Below are positions 44,301 through 56,300 of a stretch of DNA of 64,000 nt, in pieces (position 1 is the stretch's first letter; each line of letters opens with the position of its first letter). The notes below the pieces were generated by a model. That model was not told the DNA's origin. It searched no databases and saw only the letters and a list, made by a program, of their open reading frames with translations. The position numbers and the translations under genes are program-made. Origin of the DNA: Patagioenas fasciata (Eukaryota > Chordata > Aves > Columbiformes > Columbidae); contig NC_092524.1 in the NCBI RefSeq assembly GCF_037038585.1, positions 70,394,552 through 70,458,551 on the forward strand. Reading direction: 5' to 3'.

Positions 44301-47300
44301 TAGAAACTGCCTGGCTGCTTTCTAGAAGAAAAACCAAACAAACCAACCTTCAGTTGGAAGCTGGCTCCCAATTACTTTGTCACTTATAAATCTAGTTTTA
44401 CTCATTTTATTTGCTTTCAAAAGTCTGTTTCGATTTAGACGTGCTGGGTTAGTCCCAGCCCAAGTCCACTGAAGACTTCAGACTTGACACTGGTTTGCTG
44501 CCTTCTGTCTGGGATTTACGATTAATTGTTTCACAAAGTCATCAGAAAATGCACCTCATTATTGAGAAAGGGCTTTTCGTTCAGGGCAGATGCGGCACTT
44601 ACACATGAACCGCAGCGCAGGAGACACGACACAAAGCTCAGTGCTAAGTTCCAGCAACCACAGGCAACAAAGCATTCACAACAGCACAAGGAAACAAAGC
44701 CAATGGGTTCAGGAAGATGTTCTGTCAGAGATACTTTATGTTAAGCTAACTTCTCTCTTATCATTTCAGCTACAGAGTACTGAAGTAAAACATGGGAAAA
44801 GAAAACAACACACACACACACAAATGATTATTTATCCCAATTACTCCAAAATAATTGTTTGCCTTCAAAATATTTTGGAAAAAAACCCACAATGCTGTAA
44901 ATTTTCGTTCAGTACAGGGAAGACTGGAGCATCTCGTGGTATAATAAGTGACAGCCCTGATTTTCAGACTGCCCCGAGTCCTTGCAGCAGTCAGCAAGCC
45001 TGAACGCCAGGCACTACTAACAGTTCCTTTTCTAGAACACTGTTGATTATTCTGAACCACGCTGGGGTCACCTGTTCACAGAAAGAACTCCCAGCGCTAT
45101 TACCAATTAGCCTTAATCCTTCTCGCCGTGAAGGACGGTGGAGAGGCCAAACCCCATAGTGGGAAAAGAGCCGTGACACCAGACATTAACAGTCAAGGGC
45201 CGGGGCACACTCGGGAAACAACAAGCCCCCAGGTTCTTCAATTATTTACTGAATCTCTGAGTTGGGTGCCAGCGGCTATTTGGGTCACCTTGGCCTTCTC
45301 TCCATCCCCATTCAGCTATTGCGGGTCCCCTGTGTGCTCACCGGAACACGGCGCGGATCACAGCGCCCTGGGGTCCTGCACCTGCCCTGGCCCTGAGTCC
45401 TCACACGGGCATCACCGGGGATGCTCAGCTCAGATGGTGTGTGAAGGCAGAGCACACGTGGGACACATGGAACACATAGAACACGCTCTCCATGAACGTT
45501 TTAGTCTCATAAAAAACACTTAAACAGAATTGAAAAATGGGTTTTTCATCTACCCCATTCTTTGTAATCCAGAATATAAAATACTGATACTATATAGAAG
45601 TCTCCACAATGATGATTATCTTTAAAACATTAAAAGTATCCAACATAATCCCAGAATCCCAGAGTGTCAGGGGTTGAAGGGCCCTGGAAAGCTCATCCAG
45701 TGCAATCCCCCCATGGAGCAGGAACACCCAGCTGAGGTTCCACAGGAAGGGGTCCAGGCGGGTTTGAATGTCTGCAGAGAAGGAGACTCCACAGCCTCCC
45801 TGGGCAGCCTGGGCCAGGCTCTGACACCCTCACCCCCAACAAGTTTCTTCTCATATTTAATTGGAACCTCTTGTGTTCCAGTTTGAACCCATTGCCCCTT
45901 GTCCTGTCACTGGTTGTCAAATAATGTGCCCCAGAGCCCTGACAACAGTAACTTCTGCCTAGTAGACCACATCCACACACGTTTAAGAGCTTTTCACCTT
46001 ACTATGAATATATTATTCTGGCCCTGCATGGTCTCCCGCATCCATTCCTGATGCACTGACAGACTCTAGGGTAAAACACAAAGTTCACATTTAAGCTTTG
46101 GGGTCAAGGGACCATTTCTGTCTTCAGGTGTTCAAAGTTGAGACCATCAGCGGAGGTGGTAAATTCATACAATCAAATATCCTAATAGTGTCGGTTCTGG
46201 CCAAGTACCTGAACATCCCAAGCCTGACTGCTCCTTGAGTATCTTTACTTGTGATGCAATTGTGACTTTGCTTCACAACACGATTGTGCGGGGCCTTGCA
46301 GGTTCCTCTGAGAGTTGGGCACGGGATGTGAAGGTTGAGATCAGTATGCAGCGTCTCAAGATTCCATCTCAAATGTTTGCAGCAAACTTGTGTGAAAGTG
46401 CTACAAGCCTGAACTCTCCTAAACCATGGCCTAAAAAATAAACACTGCCTAACTGCACACCTTCCACAATACAGCTGTATCAGGAGATCCTACAAAGGCT
46501 GTAAAATAGACAGAAGCTCCATTTTTCACACCATAGAATACACACAAGCTCCAGAATGAGGGACTCAATGACAGTAAATGTTCACCTTCGGTTTGTGGAA
46601 CCAGTGCTCAACACTTCTGACCTTTTTGGGGTTTTTAAAATTTGAATATAGAAAAATTAGAGGATACTTTCAGTTATTTCCTGCAGTTTGAACAGAGAGT
46701 AGAGTCTCACTAAGTGTCCCTTTTTGGTTTTCTTGGGCAACCTGCTGTTCATGTCCAAAGACACATTTCTTCTGATGTAGGTTTTGCACCACTGCCAATG
46801 TGCACTTACACACACACAAAACACAGCCCTTATCTGCACTGCAGCTCCATGGAAACTGCTCCGAATGTGACCCTCAGCATCCCGAGACACCGAGCATCAC
46901 GTACCTTGGGTGTAAATCCGCTCTTCACCTTTTGCCGCTTCACACATCTGAGCTGCTTTTTGCTCCAGCTGCTCTTTGTGGTCCCGCTGGAGTTCTTGTG
47001 GACACCCGCACTGTCATCGCTGGACGTGTCCGACTAGGGGAACACGGCACAAACACAGCAATTAATAAGACCCAAGCAAGCAATATCTTAATTACACAGG
47101 CATTCTTCTACATCTTTATAAGCAATATTTTAATTACACAGGCATTCTTCTACTTTTTTTTTAAGCAACACATGATTTTTGTGATTGATTTATTACGGCA
47201 AAATAACGCAACAATGCTAATCATCTTATTAAACACAAAAGGAACAGAAAACCACGTTATTTGGAGGAAAAGTCAAGTTGAACATAACATGGACCTTTTT

Positions 47301-50300
47301 CTTTAAACTCAAACCTTTGTGTGTGAAAGGTGATTTGGCTGTGACAATAATTCACTGCCACACAACAGCTCCAAGTGCATCTTGGGAGATGTTGGGAAGG
47401 AATTGTGAGGAGGAAAGCACTCACATTCTGCCCTGCCTTAGGTCGGATGGCATTAAGTGTTCTTAATGAGAGCACTTGCCTAGGGGCTGCAGAAGGAGCA
47501 CATGTTTGAGTACGTACTCCAGCAGTGGGTCTGTTACTCCTCTCCCATCTCACCCCAGCACTCACTAACCATGTTAAGCGGCTGTCGACGTTTCCTGATG
47601 GGACGAATGGGCGATTCAAAATCACTGTCGTTCATAACCTACACAAACAGACATCGGGATAATTGCAAAGAGGATTTATGTTTTCGTGTTTCACTTGTCA
47701 TTATGTTGGGTTTTTTTTCGCTGAGACTCACGTCAGGAGACTTCAAAACATTCACTTGTTTCCTATTTTTCCTCTGGCAAACGATCTCCTCTTCACTCTC
47801 ACTGCTGGTTCCTGCAGAGCGAACAGTAAACAGCATTCAGAGGAAAATGCATTGCTCACAGTACAATACTGCTATAACTGAGCAATCAAAATCTGTCTCT
47901 CTTATCAAACTACCTGCAAAGGAGATTACTTATTGATCTACGTGGCAAATACTGTTCTCTTCAGCCTTGTTAATCAAAAGAAATAATCTCCAGCTGGGAT
48001 GTACAATAAATCTCTTCCCCGGCAAGCCTGGCTGGAAGTGATTACCCCACAGGCAGGCACAGAGAAAGTGAGGGGAATTGGAACCAGGAGAAGCAGCCCT
48101 CAAAGTTGAGTAAGAGTTGCAGTTCTGGAAGCGTTTTGTAACACAGATCCCTTTGGGAGCCTGAAACAAAGCCAGAACTCACTACAACGGCCTCTTCCCA
48201 GCTGCTTTTCACACACCTGCAGCCTTTGCTGCTTTTCAAAGGAAATGAGTGAAAGGTGGTTATGAAATACATGAAATCCAGGATCCTTGTCACGTTCTGC
48301 AGGACGAACAGGGATGCTCACCCCGGGAGCGAGCGCTGGGTCTGCCCACATCAACAAAGGTCTGAAGTTCTTTAAGGAGAGGCACAAAATTCCCAAATAT
48401 TCCACTTGTACAAGAACATATTTAAATACCAATAAGTGCCATTCCTACAGCACCCACTGTCCGGGTGGTTTTCAAGACCTGGCCAGACAAAGCCCTTAAT
48501 GACCCAGTCCAGGTTCAGGATTAACCCTGCACTTCTAAACCAGAAATCTCTTTCTTTTTGCAGTTTTGGGGGTTTCTGGTGAGGTTTTAAATTATTTCCT
48601 ATTAAACAGATCACTATTTTTTGGTTTGTCAAACTAACCTATCAGTTTGATGGTGTGATGATTCAGGACAGAAGGCGGCAATCCATCATCTTCAGAAAAT
48701 ACCATATCAGACAAATTGAAAGAAAAGGGAGAAAAGAGGCTTTAGCCACCCAAAGGATTGGGTCGTGCTTTGCTTTGATGTTTAAGGACAGTAACAAAAC
48801 CATTCAGAAAAACCCAAGGTACCCTATGAATTAGAACAAGTACTATCAAGCCTGAATTACTTTGAAAGTAACATTACTTTGTAAGTAATTCAAGGTTACT
48901 CAGAGATAAAGACAACAAAGGGTGTGCAGACCACCTGTAAGTGACCTGCGAGTGAAGAATGATGGTCATTTATATATTGGCAATATCTGAATATATTTTT
49001 TTTATAGTCTGTTGGTCCGAAACAAGAAAAAGAAGGAAGGGGAGAGAGAGGAGGAAATAAAACAGAACAGAGCCTACAAATAGTCAATGTGTTTAACACT
49101 GTCCAGGTCTGTGCTGAAGTTACACAACTCATTTGCACTTGAAGTCTTCTGATTGTAACTAAACCGACAGAAATCCATCGGTTCCTCGGGAACAACGACA
49201 GGAGAACACAAAGGGATTCAGGGACCGAAGAGCGGCCCATCGAGATGGTTACACAGTGGGATTAAGAGAGGGCTTTAGAGGCAGCTCCAGCTCCCACGTA
49301 CTTCAGTATCACAACCATTATCCTCTTTGCCTTTCCCCCTTCCCACCGAAGCCATAAAACCAAATGCAGGATCCAAAAGATACTGGATTCTATTTGTTTA
49401 AGCACAAAGACATTAATTAACTGCCCCTGTGAAATCCCCACCTGGGGCAGGAGACACCCGTGAGCTGCGCAGGGTGGTGTCTGCGGCGTTTCCAGCTCTT
49501 CCCAACGGGGAACCAAGTGCATCCCCAGCCGAACTCCCCAGGTGCTGCCTGCGGGGGCCGGGATCCACCTGATCTGTCATGGGCAGGTCCGGAATGTCCT
49601 CCCTGGCTCTAGAGAACACGTTCAGAGGAGTTCTTTTGATAGCTTCACTGTTCAACCCCCTTCTACCTGTTGGGGTGGAAAGTGCAGCAGCCGAAGCTCC
49701 AGGTGACCCGCTACCCGTTGTGTCCCCTGGCCTGGAGCAGGGCCAAGTGCTGCCACCCCCGGTCCCTTCTCTGTCCCCTGGCCTGGAGCAGGGCCAAGTG
49801 CTGCCACCCCCGGTCCCTTCTCTGTCCCCTGGCCTGGAGCAGGGCCAAGTGCTGCCACCCCCGGCCCCTTCTCTGTCCCCTGGCCTGGAGCAGGGCCAAG
49901 TGCTGCCACCCCTGGCCCCATCTCTGTCCCCCGGCCTGGAGCAGGGCCAAGTGCTGCCACCCCCGGCCCCTTTTCCATCACTCCTGCTCAGGAACAACAG
50001 CGGTGTGGAAACGTCTCTTCTGCCGTCCCGTTTTGGCGATGTTTCAAGTCTGGAGCTATCATCCTGTAATTTCTTTTCATCTTTAGTGGATTGAACATCT
50101 ACGTGACTCCCCAAGGCACCATTTAATTTTCTGGTATTAGTATTTATATTTTCTTCCAAGATTTCATTCTCAGACTCTTCGATGGAAAATCCCAGATCAA
50201 AATTAACAGAAAACAGCTCCTGGGAACAGTCATAGAGATCGTCATCGTCGTGCAGAAGGCGCTCGGTGTCACCCGGTCCAGCGCAGCGCCCGGTGCTCGG

Positions 50301-53300
50301 GGAAGAGCTTCTGTCCCCTGTGTCATACGCGGGGTCATCTTCAAATAAATGCACACTCTGCTGTCCAACAACAACCACGTTTTTCTTGTTAATGTCAAGA
50401 TCTTCTGTATCTTTTTGAACAGAGTACTTTGAGGGGTTACTTGTCAGCGCGTGATTCATTGTTGGAGTTTTCTGTTGAATTTCTGTGAATTCTTCCTTGT
50501 CAAACAGGCTGTCGAAGCTGTCATTCCAGTGAAGTTCCTCCTTGTCCTCAACAGCTGCAGCCTCAGGAGATGACACAGGTTTTGGAAGACAGGTACTCAC
50601 AGGAGCACACAATTCACTGCCAATGTCCAGCTTGGGGTGCTCAACGAGCTGCAGTGCACGGTCACCTTGTGATGACACAAGACAGACCGTGTCCCGCAGT
50701 CTCTCTGAATCGCGATCAGAAATACCTTTTTGAAAAGGACATGTTGTTTCTTCATTTCTCATCACGTTTTCAAAATCATCGAGTTTATTCAAAGCGGGAG
50801 GAGATTGTGATAAAAGCCTTTTCACACGGGAAGATACTTGTTCTAACCAAGGAGGCTCCTCAGATGGTCTCACAAGTGCAAAAGAGTTCACGTATGATTC
50901 AGACAGATAAAATAAGTCAGAGGACACAGGTGATTTCTCAGCTGTGAAGCTACTATAACCCGAATCTGCGTGGTTCATCCTCGGTGACCTACAGGCTTCA
51001 TCTACAGTTTCATGTTCCTTTATCGCCGCACTTTCCTGGATTACAGCACTTTCAGTGCTGTCGCACAGGTCACTGCATCCATTTAAGTCAGACGTCACCT
51101 GTAGCTCCTCGTGGTCTGGGCTGCGCCGGTCGGCACTTCCCAGCAGAACCAGCCTGCCGGCTGAGCCAGAACCCGGAGCGCCGGGCTCTGAAGGCAGCAC
51201 GGCCACTTCCAAATCTGCTCTGGAGGTTCTTTTAGGAGCCTTTGGTTTTGTTATTTTAAATGTGGTAAAGAATTCACTTCCATTATCACCGGTATCAGGT
51301 AGGAACGGTTTTACTTTCGATCTGTGTGCTATGTCTTTTCTAGCTGAGCGTGCTTTCTGATCAGACGTGGAGCTGGGCGCGGAAAGGTGGCTTTTATTCC
51401 TTTGAACAGTCACGTCTTCCATACGCAGGTGAGGTCGAAGCTCCAGTTCGTAGCCGCAGTCTCCCTGCAGACAAACACAGTGTAGAATTTACTATAAATA
51501 CTGACAGGCTTACAAGGATATTTAGAACAAGTGACAAATGTTTTCACACTCTTAAGGCTCACTAGAAAGGAAAGAGGAAAAGGAAAGCGCTTTGAGTTGA
51601 AGACCATAACCTTCAAACCAAGCGTTTGCTGGCAGCAACTGCAAACCTGAACCTGAATGTTTTAGAAAGAGCAGAAGATACCGCAGATAAATAAAGAGAC
51701 TTTACCAGGGCACCAAGGCCCAGCGTCCTGCGCCGAGCAGCTCAGCCGCGGTTCTCAGGTCAGCAGCAGCAATCACAGATTCAATCACAGCATCACCTGC
51801 CCGTTGCCTGCACCGTGTGCGAGCTCTGCTGTCCCCACCATTAGGGGACCTGCGTGTTCTGAAAGGTGCTGTGAGCAGAAAAGCAATCACAGATTCAATC
51901 ACAGCATCACCTGCTCTTTGCCAGCACGGTGTGCAAGCTCTGCTGTCCCCGCCATTGGGGGGACCAGCGTGTTCTGAAAGGTGCTGTGAGCAGAAAAACC
52001 CTCATCTGAGCACAAGTGAGCCCAGAGCGCTCTGTTCTCTGCTGTCCCTTGTAACTTGGCTCCTGCCATTGACGGCACATTAACAACTTCTCACCTATAT
52101 ACTCTGAACTTATCTTTTGTCATGGATGCTCATTAATCTGTTCAAAAGGCACTGACCCAGGCAACCAGGGCTCTTAAAAACACACTTGAAAAAAGCAGAG
52201 TAGACGCTGACCTCAGTCCCAGCCAGGTATCCACATGAGGACTGCTCGGACTGAAAAGCTATTTATTGTCCTTCTCACTCTCTCGTTTAAAGCAGGATTT
52301 CAAAATTAAAGCATGCAGTCTCCCAAGGAACAGGAGGGTCAAATGGGGCTCTCAAAGCAATGGTTTGAAACACTCCTGCAGAGTTCAAACCTATCTCACT
52401 AATGGAAAATAAAAATGGGGATGTAAGATCTAAATGGAAGCTGTGATTATTTCTTTTTGGCAGTTCAGTCAGATGAATCTCTAGATTTACTAATCCCTGA
52501 ATTGAACACTGCACCTTCATACAACAGTGGGTGATAAAACTGACTCTTACAATAAGAGGTTACCTGCTTCCTATGCAAGTGACATTCTCCAAAATCCAAC
52601 CATATATAAGCAGGAAAAAGCGAGGTCCTCATAATCAGAACCTCCTGAACCCTCCTCGCTGAGCCATGAGAATATTCTGAGAGCAGTTCTACTGCAGCTT
52701 GTTCTGCTCATGCTGATATTCACTACTCAAACTCCAACACCCGTATCTTCCAGTCCCATCGCACCCTTCTCCAGTTCTGCCACGGTTTCTGCAGAGGGTA
52801 CAGCCGGAGCTGCTGTGACAGCCTCTTACCGTCAGACTCCTTACAGGAAAACCAGGTTTGGAAAATACTCTGGACAGCCATTCTGCCCCATTCTGCTTCG
52901 GGAGCACAGCCGGTCACCAACCCTGTCCCAGCAACGTCCCCGTGTCCTGGTGACAACGTCTGCGTTTCTATGGGTCAGCACGGCAGGGACACTTCAGCCA
53001 CTACACATTCATCTCCAAAGGGCTGGGAAACACCTGCTCCGCTCGTACTCCAGATGTTACACAGCTGCTACACACAGCTCGGGCTGCGCATTTACAAACA
53101 CATCCGAAGAAACTAAAAGGTAGGATGTTATAAAAAGAGATCTCCAAGGAGATCCCCAGACTGCACAGGCTGCCTTAGGGTATTAATATGAGAACACTGA
53201 AGAAAAAAATACCATGAAAGGGTTAAAGGCTGATTTGAGTATGTGCAGGTTCCAAATAAGCAGTTTCCCTCAAGCTCTGTCAAGAGACAGAAGCGTTTGT

Positions 53301-56300
53301 ATGAAATCAGAGTAACAAACACCAACCAACACGACCTGCTCCAATTAACTTCACAAATGTCATCTGAGCAGGTTACACATTTGGCTGACCAGGTAACGGT
53401 GTTGATAACGATCTGGTTAGATTTATGTAAGTAACGATTGAAAGTTGCATAATATTCCAATTGAAGTATCTGAGCATCACAAGAACATAACGTATATTAA
53501 ATGGATTAAAGACTGATTAGCTGCCAGGCCACTAAACCTTACTGAAGCACAAGCAGGCGATGCTCTTGCCCACCCCACACACTCCTAAGAGGCGCAGCAC
53601 CAATCGTTCTTGGCCCTGTATTGTTCTGCAGTTTTTAAGTAGCCCAAAACTAATCAAATCTGCAGAAAAAGTTGAGGGTTACGAGTAGGCAGAAGGATAA
53701 TTCAAATCCCAGCTGGCCCAGAGCTGGAACAGATAACAGCAAATCATTTCACACAGCCAAGCACCTTATCTCCACAGCGAGTAAGTTAGTAGAAGCTGTA
53801 GCAGACAATAGAGTCACTGGACCAATCTTCTTCAGAAGTGCCAATATTGCTTTTGAGAACAAAAGCACCCCTTACAAACCTAACAGATTTCTGTGAAGAG
53901 ACCGAGAAGCAGAACCATGGAGATGCTCTGGGGCCGACCATCCTTCCGCTTCCTGAGAGCCTGTCCAAAACCCCTGCCGAAATCCTTAAAGGAACCTCGA
54001 CAGAGAGCAAAGCAGGGAACTTCCTGCACGGAGGAGTAACTGGGTACAACACAGAAAACAGGAGTGAGGAATTGTTACAGCAAAGAACTTCATTAGGCCC
54101 TGGCGTGTACCCATCGCTACGTCCTGACTCGGGTGGGGAAGAAAAGCCGGGGCCAGCAGGGTGGCCAGGACTGATTTAGCACCCAGAACTAACTTCAGTA
54201 ACTTAACTGATGGCAGGCTTACACCGACTTATATAACTGTTCTGGTTCAACCGAGTCAATCCAAATACAAACACCTTCTCCCAGGGAGTCTGCTTAACAC
54301 TGATGGAGTGAAAGGGCAGAATTGTAATTGCCACATTTCAGCCTGAATGTGTGGGACTTGTAGGAACTACCTGGTCAGCTCTCCCATAACCTGGTACGCT
54401 CCCGTGTGTACCAGGACTCAGTAAACAGGTCATGCGAGAGCAGAACAGGCAACTCGCTTACACCGCTGCACTCAATCAATGACCCTGCCTACAGTTACTG
54501 ATTCGGTCTAAAAAACAACACGTTTGCAAGATAGAAAATTAAACGGAAAAGCAAACCTAAGATATTAACATTTTCAGTTCTAAAATATAAACATACGTAT
54601 ATGCACACACACACACATGCGCTCTGTTTTCTAGTATTTAAATTTAAGGCGCCCATTATCAAAATCAAAATTAACCTCTCTCTTCTCATCAGCTGCTTTG
54701 GATGCACACCTAACGAGATTCAGATGTTTGCCAAAACCCTGGTGGTTTTCCATTGACAAGTGGAGCGGTAAGTCCGTAAACAGCTACAATCTCTGTTTTG
54801 ACAGTTGTGACTTCTTTAGTCAAAAGCTCGACTGGAACGGAGGCAAGAGCAGGGGGACAGCTCAGTCTCTTCTGACACGAACCACAACCCGTTTGTTAGT
54901 GCCCGAGAACCAGACTGGAGCGCAGGAACACAAGGACAAACCCCCAAAGGCTGGGGGACTTGTATAGGAGCAAGAACTGAGAAAAGCACAGAAATGAAGA
55001 CATTCCAGAGCGCTCCTTCCCCAGAACAAGTCCCTCTGAGCTTATACTGCCTAGAACTACACCTGCAACGGCCCTAAGGACAGCGGATAAACCTTCCCTA
55101 GACACAAGATACGGGCATGTGACATATTTTGATTATCATATGATTTTTTCTGCTTTATTTTATATTCCTTCCCCACCGATCTCTAAAATTCTAATCCCTT
55201 TTTCTGAGGAACAGTGATCATTAAGCTAATGTTCACACAGAAGTCTCCAAAAGAACTCCCTTCTGGCAAAAGCAGCTTTTGCCTCCAATCAACTTGGAAC
55301 TTCAGCGAGGTTTCAACCCAGTTCTTTAGGAAATGTTGCAATGCTTTCATGGCCATCTTTTAGTTTTATTGCTGTAAAAATGATCACTTTTCCAAACCAT
55401 TTACAAACAGGTTAAAGGACTTTCCCGCTGCTGTGATTCGGTGTGAACCTCCCTGCACCGGAGTTCAGGCCGTTATTGATACCAGAACTGGTTAACGAGC
55501 AGATTAATGGATCCCTCCTATTCCAGAAGACACACCAGGGGAAGGAACACTGTCAAAAACCTTTTTAGGAAGTTCAAGTATATTATATGAGATGACCATT
55601 AAACATATATTTAGCTGACTGCTGAAGGAAGCCTAAGGGACACAGAAACCACAATTCCCTTCTCCAAAGGCTACGATGTTTCCCTTCCCAACGGTGTCAC
55701 GTTATTGATAGCCAACTGCCATCAATACACCCAAAAGATCCCGAAAAAGGAAGATTTATTAGCAAAACACGGGTTACTTACCCCAGCAGTATGGGGACAG
55801 GTATCGTTAAAGGGGCTACGCAGGCACGACTGAATGCTCAAGAACATCTGAAGTGTCAGCAAATGAACTGATCTGTGGTTTGGTACCTGCTTGTTTTATG
55901 AAGCCTCCTGATCAGCAGTGACACCAGGAGTGCCAGCGGTGCCCGACCGGGCTGCAGGGTGTTCCGCCATCAGGTGTCGGCAACAGGCACAACCTGGGAC
56001 GGGCGAGCTCAGCCTGGGCTGCCCCGTGCTCGGTGTTGCGCTAGGAACACTGTCACAGAAACGACCTGTAATCGTGGTGTAACAGAAACACACAGCCGGG
56101 GAGACCCCCACAGCACAGGGAAATATACAGTAATGACCTGGGTACCCATACGGAATTCCCATGAAAATATGGGCAGCAAAGCATTCCTGCGATAACTTCC
56201 TAAGCTCGCTGCATTTCCGTGTGAATACTGGAAATACATCCAAGCAGACAACAGGACCCCTGCATCCAAAAGCAGTTTTTCAACTACAGTAGCAGTTCAG

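Noticed and set aside
49262-49440. Continuation of the large FANCM exon beyond 49442
   Set aside because: The frame hits a stop at 49413 and a good donor (CCAG|GTGGGG) sits at 49442 in the phase needed by the next exon.
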